This document shows positions 1-6,187 of a stretch of DNA of 8,124 bases, piece after piece. Under the pieces are notes generated by a model. It saw only the letters and a list, made by a program, of their open reading frames with translations, made no database searches and was not told the DNA's origin. Both the position numbers and the translations under genes were made by a program. Source of the DNA: JACORV01 sp041484135 (lineage in GTDB: Bacteria; Gemmatimonadota; Gemmatimonadetes; Gemmatimonadales; JACORV01); NCBI GenBank assembly GCA_041484135.1, contig JBGPHD010000147.1:1-8124 (forward strand). The letters are read 5' to 3'. Position 1 is the stretch's first letter. Every line of letters begins with the position of its first letter.

Positions 1-2082
1 CTTCCGCAGCCGGTTGAACGACGGGTTGTTCGAGCTCAGCCAGGCGTCGGCGTTCGCGATGCTCCCGCTGGCGATGGTGCCCTGCAGGATCAGCGTGAAC
101 TGGGCGGCCGTGTAGTGGTTGCGCCAGTTCTTCCAGTAGCCGGGCGTGAGGCCCCCGCACGCCTGCGGCGGCGGCGGGATGAGCGAGTTGAAGACGGTGA
201 CGCTGCCGCCGACATACGAGTTGACGGCCACGGAGGTCGACGTCGTCGTGCTCTTCACCGGCGTGCCGCCGGTGGTCACGGCCAGCGAGGAGTCGAACCG
301 GATCCCCGTGGGCAGGTTGACCTCGGTCACCGTGACCGTGGTGAGCGGCTGGGTGGTCGCGGTCGGCTCGGCGGACTGCCAGACTTCCCTGCACTCACCC
401 GCCTGGAGCGTGAACGACGAGCCGAGCAGCAGGGTGCCGACGGCGCCGCCGGCCTGGGCGACGGTGAAGTTGTAGGTCCCGGCCGGGCCTACCTTGCAGA
501 CGTTCACCCGCCGGAACGGCACCTGCTGCTTGTGGTTGAAGTAGGTGGCGCGGCCGCCGCGGAAGGCGTTCACCGACAGCGTCACCGTGTTCGCGGTGCT
601 CACCACAGCCGGGCTGCCCGTGACGTTGGACGAGGTCGAATCGAACACCGCCAGGAACGGCAGGTTCACCTCGTTGATCGTGACGGTGTTGAAGCCCTCC
701 GGATCGGCGATCGGATCGGCCGAGGTCCAGATGTCCTTGCACTCGCCGGAGGCCAGTGTGAACGACGAGCCGTAGTCCAGCGTGCCGGGGTTGGGGCCGG
801 TGACGGACGCGGTGAAGTTGAAGATCCCACCGATCGGACCGACCTTGCAGACGGTGACGTGCGTGGCGGGCGGCGGCGGCACCCTGGAGTCGTAGTACGT
901 CACCTTCCCGCCGTTGAACGCGTTCACTGAGAAGATGACGGCCGGGCCGCCGCGAAGGACCGGCGGCAAACCCGTCACGGAAAAGTCGACCACGAGTGAA
1001 TCGAACTGGGTCAACGTCGGAAGGTTGACCTCGGTGACCGTCACAGAGGTTGCAGGGTCCGGGATCGCGGTGGGGTCCACCGACTCCCAGACGTCGGCGC
1101 ACTCGCCGGCGCCGAGGGTGAACGCGTTCCCCAGGGGCAGCGTGCCGACGTTCCCGCCGGTCGCGCTCACCGTGAAGTTGTAGGAGCCGACCGGGCCCAC
1201 CTTGCAGACCGTGACGTGGTTCTTGGGCGGCGCCGGAAGGTTGGCGTAGATGTCCGTCACAAACCCGCTGTGGAACGCGTTCAGGGTGAAGGTCGCCGTA
1301 GCACCGGAGACCGACACCGGCCCGCGCCCGGGGGTCAAGGTGTCGACGACGACCGAGTCGAGCTGGATGAGCGGATTGGTGTTGACCTCCGACACCGTAA
1401 TGGTGTTCGCAGGATCCGGGATAGAGAGCGGCGGCGCCGACGCATACACCTGCTTGCACTGGCCGGCGTCGATCGTGAAGGACGAGCCTTCGAGCAGAGT
1501 GCCCGGGTTGGGCCCCGTGACGCTCGCCGTGAAGTTGTAGGTCCCCGCCGGTCCGACCTTGCAGACCGTCACGAACAGGGCTGCCGGGTTCGGGTTCGAG
1601 AGGGAGTTGTAGAACCGCGCACTGCCGCTGTGCACGTCGTTGAGGCGGAAGTCGAACTTCATCGTTGGCGACGTGTAGGTCGTCTGCGGCGTGAAGCCTT
1701 CCGTCTGGTAGCCGACGATCGAGTCGAGGATGACGCCGGCGGGGAAGACAGTCTCCGTGACCTCGACGATGAGCGCCGCCGAGTAGCCGGGCTGCGTATT
1801 CCAGACCACCTCACACTCGTTCGCCTGCAGCGTGAAGGACTGGCCGAGGGGGTACGTGCCGGGGCCGCTCGCCTGCAGCGTGAACCCGTACGTCCCCGCA
1901 GGACCGTAGGCGCACACCTGCACGGCGCCGGGGATCGGCGCGCCGCCGACCCAGAACGACGGTCCGGTGTTGCGGTTCGGGCCGACCATGGACGCGTCGG
2001 GCCCGCTGCAGGCCGCGATGACGCCGGCGAGCAGGGCGAGTGATGTCGGCAGGGCGGTCCGCCACGCGGTCCGAGGGGTCAT
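1..2082 (-). CDS. Repeat-module lipoprotein with GYWKN segment (3' end outside window)
   Basis: The frame is open from an ATG at 2082 to the window edge: 694 codons with no stop, so the C-terminus is missing. Residues 1-25 form a lipoprotein signal peptide (Arg at 4 and 8, hydrophobic core LALLAGV, lipobox IAAC, lipidated Cys25, Ser at +2). From about residue 55 there are five modules of 117-119 residues, with the first Cys of each at 57, 174, 293, 412 and 529 and a second Cys 33-37 residues later. Typical module motifs are VTVCK-GP-GTYNFT, SSFT-AG-C, TVTEVNLP and VNAF-GG. A PPPPQACGG linker (about 636-644) leads to LTPGYWKNW (645-653) and then about 40 further residues. The repeats look like small beta-sandwich (prealbumin/SpaA-like) domains, which is inference. 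The start is supported by GGAGG at 2091-2095, eight bases upstream. It is paralogous to the lipoprotein at 2342-4147. The product is probably exported and anchored in the outer membrane. No function can be assigned. Confidence 0.88.
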   Translation of the reverse strand, partial: MTPRTAWRTALPTSLALLAGVIAACSGPDASMVGPNRNTGPSFWVGGAPIPGAVQVCAYGPAGTYGFTLQASGPGTYPLGQSFTLQANECEVVWNTQPGYSAALIVEVTETVFPAGVILDSIVGYQTEGFTPQTTYTSPTMKFDFRLNDVHSGSARFYNSLSNPNPAALFVTVCKVGPAGTYNFTASVTGPNPGTLLEGSSFTIDAGQCKQVYASAPPLSIPDPANTITVSEVNTNPLIQLDSVVVDTLTPGRGPVSVSGATATFTLNAFHSGFVTDIYANLPAPPKNHVTVCKVGPVGSYNFTVSATGGNVGTLPLGNAFTLGAGECADVWESVDPTAIPDPATSVTVTEVNLPTLTQFDSLVVDFSVTGLPPVLRGGPAVIFSVNAFNGGKVTYYDSRVPPPPATHVTVCKVGPIGGIFNFTASVTGPNPGTLDYGSSFTLASGECKDIWTSADPIADPEGFNTVTINEVNLPFLAVFDSTSSNVTGSPAVVSTANTVTLSVNAFRGGRATYFNHKQQVPFRRVNVCKVGPAGTYNFTVAQAGGAVGTLLLGSSFTLQAGECREVWQSAEPTATTQPLTTVTVTEVNLPTGIRFDSSLAVTTGGTPVKSTTTSTSVAVNSYVGGSVTVFNSLIPPPPQACGGLTPGYWKNWRNHYTAAQFTLILQGTIASGSIANADAWLSSNNPSFNRLRK
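175..1920 (-). repeat. Five tandem coding modules of about 118 residues
   Basis: Module boundaries, placed at the VTVCK motif, are roughly 1573-1920, 1216-1572, 859-1215, 508-858 and 175-507. Modules 2-5 share VCK-GP, GTYNFT or a close variant, a second Cys in AG-C or SG-C, and an acidic/Pro stretch. They continue with VTV-EVN, a D-S step and a closing strand ending in FN, YN or similar. Module 1 is a variant (VCAYGPAGTYGFT, QANEC) without the CK motif and closes in ARFYNSL. Each module carries one cysteine pair, consistent with one intramodule disulfide. The modules are diverged in sequence, so this is an old domain duplication rather than a fresh tandem array. Confidence 0.85.
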
Positions 2083-2090
2083 GGATCCAG

Positions 2091-2095
2091 CCTCC
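2091..2095 (-). promoter_or_regulatory. Ribosome binding site of the downstream lipoprotein gene
   Basis: The minus strand reads GGAGG, eight bases before the ATG at 2082. The mirrored CCTCC at 2097-2101 lies directly upstream, so a very small hairpin could partly cover the site, though only with a 3-base loop and a 4-bp stem. The site fixes the start, and the same spacing is found at the paralog. Confidence 0.75.
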
Positions 2096-2160
2096 AGGAG
2101 GTCGAGTCAAGCGAAAGGGGCCTACTCCGACCCTGAGTCAGAGGAAGGTTCATGCCGTGT

Positions 2161-2221
2161 ATTGAGCAGCTGTAAGCCATTTATTAACAATTACTTAACG
2201 TTCGTAATAGGCGACGTTCGT
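2161..2221 (-). promoter_or_regulatory. Probable promoter region of the downstream lipoprotein gene
   Basis: This is an AT-rich island in otherwise GC-rich sequence, between the terminator of the upstream gene and the ATG at 2082. On the minus strand a TTGTTA hexamer (2185-2190) could be a -35 box, but no good -10 follows at 16-18 bases. GTTAAT (2184-2189) overlaps it and could itself be a -10. An 8-bp direct repeat ACGTTCGT (plus strand, 2198-2205 and 2214-2221, 16 bases start to start) lies just upstream and could be a pair of regulator half-sites. The location is plausible but the exact boxes are uncertain. The remaining intergenic sequence shows only a GC-rich 13-bp palindrome at 2250-2262. 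Confidence 0.35.
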
Positions 2222-2280
2222 CGCGAGGCTGCATCAGAAGTGAGGCAGGGGCGCGACGCGCCGCCATCGGGGTCGGCCAG

Positions 2281-2316
2281 GAAAACGAAACGGGGGAGAC
2301 CTCTCGGTCTCCCCCG
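2281..2316 (-). terminator. Intrinsic terminator after the upstream lipoprotein gene
   Basis: A perfect 11-bp stem (2291-2301 with 2306-2316) closes on a four-base loop that reads GAGA on the minus strand, a GNRA-type tetraloop. In the minus-strand direction it is followed by TTTCGTTTTC (2281-2290). It begins 25 bases after the TAG stop at 2342-2344. This is a textbook rho-independent terminator, and it separates the two paralogous lipoprotein genes into different transcription units. Confidence 0.92.
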
Positions 2317-2341
2317 CTCCACATCTTCTGCGATCCGCGAG

Positions 2342-4147
2342 CTAGTTGCGCCCGCCTCGGCCGCGGTCGTCGCCGCCGCCCTTGCAGCTGCCACCGCTGC
2401 TGCCGCCGCCGAGAACGGTCGCGCCGCCAGTCAGGGTGAGACGGCCTGCCATCGAGCCACATCGGCTGCCGCCGCAATCATCGCCTCCACGGCTACCGCC
2501 GCTGCTGCCGCCGCCGTTCATCACAGTGGAGCCGCCCACGGGGTTGAGGCCACCGGCCATGGAGCCGCACCGGTCGCCGCCGCAGTCGTCGCCACCACGG
2601 CTTCCGCCACGATCGTCGCCGCCACGGCTGCCGCCGCCGCCGTTCATCACGGTGGAGCCGCCCACGGGGGTGAGGCCACCGGCCATGGAGCCGCACCGGT
2701 CGCCGCCGCAGTCGTCGCCGCCACGGCTTCCGCCGCGGTCGTCACCGCCACGGCTACCACCGCTGCTGCCGCCGCCGTTGAGCACGGTGGAGCCGCCAAC
2801 TGGCGTGAGCCCGCGGGACATCGAGTCGCACCGGTCGTTGCAGTCGTCATCTTCATCGTCGCCGCGACCGCCGCCACTCCCGCCCTTCCCGCCGCCGAGC
2901 GTGCCTCGGAAGCTGGAGCCACGTCGGTCTTCGCAGCCGGTCTGGGTCGGCTTGGTGCCGTTGAAGAACGTGATCGAGGCGCCCTGCAAGGCGTTGACGT
3001 TCACACTGACGGTCATGGAGGTGGCCTTCGTGGCCGGACCTCCGCCCACGCTGGTCTTGGTCGAATCGAGGCGCAGGGTGGTCGGGAGACTCACTTCGTT
3101 CACCGTCACCACGTTGAACGGCTCGGGATTCGCGATCGGATCGGACGAGCGCCAGACGTCACGGCACTGGCCCGCGTTGACCGTGAAGGTCGCGCCGAGG
3201 AGCAGGGTCCCCGGGTTGGTCCCCGCCACGTTGGCCGTGAAGTTGTACGTCCCCGACGGCCCGGTCTTGCAGACCGTGACCACCTTGGGCGTCGGCGGTA
3301 CGCGGGAGTTGAAGAAGGTCACCTTGCCGTCGTGATACGCGTTCACCGTGAACGTGGCCGTGCTCCCCGAGGCGGTGGCCGGGCCGCGACCAGCTTGCAT
3401 CGTATCCACGGCCGCCGAGTCGAGCTGGATCCCCGAGGGCAGGTTGACCTCGGACACGGTCACCGTGCTGAAGGGATCCGGGACCGTGATCGGCGCACCC
3501 GACGTCCACGCGTCTACGCACTGGCCGGCGTCAACGGTGAACGAAGAGCCGAGCGGCAGCGTGCCGGGGTTCGGTCCGGTCGCGGTGACGGTGAAGTTGT
3601 AGGTTCCCGCCGGGCCGTTCTTGCACACCGTGATGTGCCTGGCCGCCGGGTTTGGATCGAGGAGCGAGTTGTAGAAGCGCGCGCTGCCGCTGTGGTCGGA
3701 GTTGATGAAGAAGTCGAACCGCATGGTCGGCGCCACGAACGTCGTTTGCGGCGTGAAATCGTCGGTCTTGAAGCCGACGACCGAGTCCACGCCGAGACCG
3801 GTCGGGACGGCCGACTCGGTGACGCGGACGCCGAAGCCGGCGGTGGTGCCCGGCGTGGTATTGAAGACGATCTCGCACTCGTTGGCTTGGAGGTTGAACG
3901 ACGTGCCCAGCGGGTAGGTGCCCGGGCCTTGCGACAGGACCGTGAATCCGTAGGTGGCAGCGGGCCCGTAAGCGCAGGCCTGGATGGCGCCGGGGACCGG
4001 CGGTCCGCCGACCCAGAGCGAGGGGCCGAGGTCGGGGGTCCGTCCCACTGGGGACGTCGAGTCGGGCCCGCTACACGCGGCCAGCACTCCGGCGAGCAGA
4101 GCGAGTGAGGTCGGCAGCGTGTTCCGCCACCTAACGAGGGACGCCAT
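2342..4147 (-). CDS. Repeat-module lipoprotein with Gly/Asp/Cys-rich tail
   Basis: Protein of 601 residues. An open frame extends 65 codons further upstream to 4342, but the ATG at 4147 is preferred: it has GGAGG eight bases upstream (4156-4160) and begins a signal peptide matching its paralog (MASLVRWRNTLPTS, core LALLAGV, lipobox LAAC, lipidated Cys25). Residues 56-171 are the variant first module (Cys58, Cys91). Residues 172-289 and 290 to about 400 are two regular modules (Cys175/Cys210 and Cys293/Cys328) with VTVCK, GTYNFT, FTV-AGQC and VTV-EV-LP motifs. After Cys405 the protein becomes a Gly/Ser/Asp/Arg-rich tail with four repeats that begin RC-SM. The stop is followed by a strong terminator. 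The product is probably exported and lipid-anchored, with the tail exposed. I do not recognise a function. Adhesin, matrix or metal-binding surface protein are all possible and none is shown. Confidence 0.88.
   Translation of the reverse strand: MASLVRWRNTLPTSLALLAGVLAACSGPDSTSPVGRTPDLGPSLWVGGPPVPGAIQACAYGPAATYGFTVLSQGPGTYPLGTSFNLQANECEIVFNTTPGTTAGFGVRVTESAVPTGLGVDSVVGFKTDDFTPQTTFVAPTMRFDFFINSDHSGSARFYNSLLDPNPAARHITVCKNGPAGTYNFTVTATGPNPGTLPLGSSFTVDAGQCVDAWTSGAPITVPDPFSTVTVSEVNLPSGIQLDSAAVDTMQAGRGPATASGSTATFTVNAYHDGKVTFFNSRVPPTPKVVTVCKTGPSGTYNFTANVAGTNPGTLLLGATFTVNAGQCRDVWRSSDPIANPEPFNVVTVNEVSLPTTLRLDSTKTSVGGGPATKATSMTVSVNVNALQGASITFFNGTKPTQTGCEDRRGSSFRGTLGGGKGGSGGGRGDDEDDDCNDRCDSMSRGLTPVGGSTVLNGGGSSGGSRGGDDRGGSRGGDDCGGDRCGSMAGGLTPVGGSTVMNGGGGSRGGDDRGGSRGGDDCGGDRCGSMAGGLNPVGGSTVMNGGGSSGGSRGGDDCGGSRCGSMAGRLTLTGGATVLGGGSSGGSCKGGGDDRGRGGRN
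2345..2833 (-). repeat. Four Cys-containing Gly/Asp-rich tail repeats
   Basis: Units, each starting at an Arg-Cys pair, lie at 2699-2833, 2573-2698, 2465-2572 and 2345-2464 (135, 126, 108 and 120 bases; all multiples of three). The core of each is RC-SM, then GGLTPVGGSTVMNGGG or a close variant, then copies of SRGGDD, ending in CGG. The copies at about 2517-2600 and 2643-2726 are nearly identical at DNA level, offset by 126 bases. The unit lengths differ by the number of SRGGDD-type sub-repeats, which suggests growth or loss by slippage or unequal recombination without breaking frame. Confidence 0.85.
2948..3982 (-). repeat. Three tandem coding modules of about 115-118 residues
   Basis: Modules lie at about 3635-3982 (variant first module), 3281-3634 and 2948-3280. 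They align one-to-one with the first modules of the paralog at 1-2082, including the first-module signatures (CAYGPA, TYPLG, QANEC, ARFYNSL) and the regular-module signatures (TVCK-GP, GTYNFT, AGQC). Each has two cysteines 33-35 residues apart. The similarity is clear at protein level and partly retained at DNA level. Confidence 0.85.
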
Positions 4148-4155
4148 GGGGTGAA

Positions 4156-4160
4156 CCTCC
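4156..4160 (-). promoter_or_regulatory. Ribosome binding site deciding the lipoprotein start
   Basis: The minus strand reads GGAGG, eight bases before the ATG at 4147. It selects this start over the in-frame ATG at 4342, which would put about 65 unrelated residues before the signal peptide. Confidence 0.8.
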
Positions 4161-4245
4161 GTGAGTCGTTTGAACGGGCCGCACGAAATTCCGACCACCA
4201 ACAGTGGAATGTTCGTGCCCCGGAAAGACCCGGAGGTATCCTGAA

Positions 4246-4342
4246 ACAGCATGTTATAACTCGTTGATGCACAGCTAGTTACGATTGGTTGCTGCAGTAT
4301 CCACAACCTGTGGTATTCAAAAGGATATACGCGCTGTCGCAA
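4246..4342 (-). promoter_or_regulatory. Probable promoter region of the upstream lipoprotein gene
   Basis: This AT-richer stretch lies between the stop of the oxidoreductase gene (4364) and the lipoprotein ATG (4147). Two sigma70-like candidates are visible on the minus strand. One is TTGCGA (4337-4342), 16 bases, then TTGAAT (4315-4320). The other is a good -10, TATAAC (4253-4258), with a poor -35. An inverted repeat CCACA-acc-TGTGG (4301-4313) sits between them and could be an operator. I see no intrinsic terminator after the oxidoreductase gene, so some readthrough from the upstream operon is possible. Confidence 0.35.
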
Positions 4343-4363
4343 TGACGCATCAGAAAGGTGCGG

Positions 4364-5401
4364 TCACGGCGCAGCGAGCCTCCCTCCGCCGGTCTGGGCG
4401 CGCGCTATCAAGCCCACGATGGCGTCCCGCGCCACCGCGACCCCGAGCGTTTCCGGCGCGCTGATCGGCGCCGCTCCCCGGCTGGACGCCGCCGCGTAGA
4501 ACCGCCGGACCAGCTCGCGCAGGCCGGGATAGGCGTTCTCGCCGCGCAGGGCGCGGCCGGTGAGGTTGGACCCGGCAGCCCAGAGGGTCCTGGCGGAGAG
4601 CGCGAAGGGGTGGACCACTTTGCGCGCCCGCGAGACGGCGCCATCCTCGAACACCACGAACCCGTGGAAGAGATCGAGGTGCGCGGTCGATCGCTCGCCT
4701 GTGATCCGCAGCGTGTTCGCGGTGGGCCGGCCGCCCATCGAAACCAGGATCGACGCGGTGGCCGCGCCGAGGGTGGTCGAAGCTCGAAACTCGCCGGGGG
4801 CGGGGTGCTGTACCTGCCACTTGGCCTCGGCCAGCGGGCTCGCCGCGAGGCGCGCGAAGAGCGCGAGCGGGTGGGGGAGGATCTCGCCCGCGATCCGGTC
4901 TCGCGCGGCGTCGCCCTGGCCCTCGGCCCCGGCGGAGCAGGCGACCGCGTCGAGGTGCCGCACCGTGCCGAGGCGCTCGAGCGACCCAAGCAGGCGCAGC
5001 ACGCCGGGCTGGAACAGGAACTGGTGCGTGGGGACGAGGAGGACGCCGGCCCTCTCGGCGGCCCCCAGCAACTCCCGCGTCGCGGGCGCGTCGGGCGCGA
5101 GCGGTTTCTCGACGACCACGTGCAACCCGAGCGTGATCGCGCGGGCCGCAAGCGACGCGTGGGTCTCGAGCGGCGTGCAGATGTGCGTCACCGAGGCCGG
5201 CCCTTGGCGCGCCGCGCTCTCGAGGTCCGGGAAGGGCATCGCGCCGGGGTGACGCCGTGCCAACGCGGCCGCCCGCGCCGGGTCGCTGTCCACCACGGCG
5301 GAGACGCGCGCACCGGCCCGCGCCGCGGCGTCCGCGTGCCAGCGGCCCATGAGGCCGGCGCCTACGATCACCGCATGGAGCGGTCGGCCGGTCGCGTTCA
5401 T
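4364..5401 (-). CDS. Gfo/Idh/MocA-family NAD(P)-dependent oxidoreductase
   Basis: Protein of 345 residues, the usual size for the family. The N-terminus is a Rossmann fold with the dinucleotide motif GAGLMG (14-19) and an acidic residue at the end of strand 2 (Asp38, VVDSD), which favours NAD but does not prove it. CTPLETH (75-81) and VVVEKPLA (95-102) follow, the latter with the family's conserved EKP lysine (Lys99). The C-terminal alpha/beta domain carries EILPHPL (173-179), where His177 is the likely counterpart of the catalytic His. The start ATG overlaps the cysQ stop (ATGA, 5398-5401) and lacks a clear Shine-Dalgarno, which points to translational coupling. An open frame extends further upstream to 5698, but that part is a shadow of cysQ. 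The family oxidises or reduces sugars, inositols and related compounds. The substrate here cannot be read from sequence. Its place in a PAPS operon suggests a sulfated or nucleotide-linked metabolite, which is inference. Confidence 0.9.
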   Translation of the reverse strand: MNATGRPLHAVIVGAGLMGRWHADAAARAGARVSAVVDSDPARAAALARRHPGAMPFPDLESAARQGPASVTHICTPLETHASLAARAITLGLHVVVEKPLAPDAPATRELLGAAERAGVLLVPTHQFLFQPGVLRLLGSLERLGTVRHLDAVACSAGAEGQGDAARDRIAGEILPHPLALFARLAASPLAEAKWQVQHPAPGEFRASTTLGAATASILVSMGGRPTANTLRITGERSTAHLDLFHGFVVFEDGAVSRARKVVHPFALSARTLWAAGSNLTGRALRGENAYPGLRELVRRFYAAASSRGAAPISAPETLGVAVARDAIVGLIARAQTGGGRLAAP

Positions 5402-6186
5402 GCGCGCGGGGCGCCCACACCGAGGGCGGACATCAGCTGCGGCATCAGCGCGGGGGTCGCGGCGACGAGTCCCGTGAGCCAGGGATCGCGACCGTTGAAG
5501 CGGGGCGGGGCGCCGTCGAGGAGGGCCGCCTCGCCTCCGGCGGCGAGGAGGAGCGCAACGCCGGCGGCGACGTCCCACTCGTTCTTGGGGACGAGGGTGA
5601 AGGTCACGTCCGCGAGGCCGGCGGCGACGCGCGCGAGCTTGTACGCGACGGAGCCCATCGGCCGTACCTCGAAGGTCGTGCCGCGGAACCGCTCCCACTC
5701 ACCGCGGCCTACCTCGCTGCGGCTCGCCAGCACGAGCGCGCCGCCGAGCGCGGCCCGGCCGGTGACGCGGACCGGCGCGCCGTTCAGGGTGACGCCGGCG
5801 CCTGACGCCCCCAGGAACACCTCGCCGGTGGCGGGATTGCAGATGCCGCCCGCGACCGCCTCACCATCCTCGACCAAGCCCACCGACACGCACCACTCCG
5901 GGATCCCTTGCACGAACTCCTTGGTGCCGTCGAGAGGGTCCACGACCCAGACCCGCCGGCACGTCAGGCGGGACGGCTCGTCCGCGGTCTCCTCGGAGAG
6001 CCATGCCTCGCCCTCGCGCACCAGGGCCGACCGCAAGACCTCGTTCACGGCGTGGTCGGCGGCGGTCACCGGGTTGTCGGCCGACTTCAAGCGGAACTCC
6101 ACCGCGCCGGGCGTGAAGGGCCGGAGCGCGGCGCGCGCCGCGTCGAGCGCGGCGGCGATCCGGCCGAGATCGTCGGGCGCGGGCAC
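5398..6186 (-). CDS. cysQ: 3'(2'),5'-bisphosphate nucleotidase CysQ
   Basis: Protein of 262 residues in the inositol monophosphatase superfamily. The metal-binding motifs are all present: SADNPVTAAD (35-44), SEE (64-66), DPLDGTKEF (83-91) and EWDVAAG (203-209). The DPLDGTKEFVQG form is typical of CysQ/PAP phosphatases rather than of plain inositol monophosphatases. The enzyme would cleave 3'-phosphoadenosine 5'-phosphate to AMP and phosphate in the cytoplasm, relieving product inhibition after PAPS is used. The start is a GTG at 6186, one base after the permease stop (TGA-c-GTG). No strong Shine-Dalgarno precedes it, so coupling to the permease is likely. A later start would remove helix 1 before the metal site. 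It lies in an operon with cysC, which supports PAP as substrate over inositol phosphate. Confidence 0.92.
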   Translation of the reverse strand: MPAPDDLGRIAAALDAARAALRPFTPGAVEFRLKSADNPVTAADHAVNEVLRSALVREGEAWLSEETADEPSRLTCRRVWVVDPLDGTKEFVQGIPEWCVSVGLVEDGEAVAGGICNPATGEVFLGASGAGVTLNGAPVRVTGRAALGGALVLASRSEVGRGEWERFRGTTFEVRPMGSVAYKLARVAAGLADVTFTLVPKNEWDVAAGVALLLAAGGEAALLDGAPPRFNGRDPWLTGLVAATPALMPQLMSALGVGAPRA

Positions 6187-6187
6187 G

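Noticed and set aside
395..1459. Minus-strand frame of 354 codons inside the downstream lipoprotein gene
   Set aside because: It is a different frame from the one carrying the signal peptide and repeats, is Arg/Gly-rich and has no motifs. The true frame is open from 2082 to base 1.
2345..2833. Possible CRISPR array or non-coding satellite
   Set aside because: The units are 108-135 bases, multiples of three, in frame within a coding gene, with no unique spacers between short repeats.
1967..4108. Long plus-strand open frame (713 codons) across the lipoprotein genes
   Set aside because: It is antisense to both lipoprotein genes, runs through their intergenic region and terminator, and has an Ala/Arg/His-rich composition that is simply the complement of Gly-rich codons. 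It has no recognisable domain. The minus-strand frames have signal peptides, repeats and ribosome binding sites.
4301..4313. Inverted repeat as terminator of the oxidoreductase operon
   Set aside because: The stem is only 5 bp with no T run after it on the minus strand, so it cannot serve as an intrinsic terminator.
4148..4342. N-terminal extension of the upstream lipoprotein to the ATG at 4342
   Set aside because: It would bury the signal peptide 65 residues into the protein, and it spans AT-rich promoter-like sequence. The ATG at 4147 has a proper ribosome binding site and matches the paralog.
5402..5698. N-terminal extension of the oxidoreductase to 5698
   Set aside because: The extension lies wholly over cysQ in another frame and is Arg-rich. 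The Rossmann motif starts right after the ATG at 5401.
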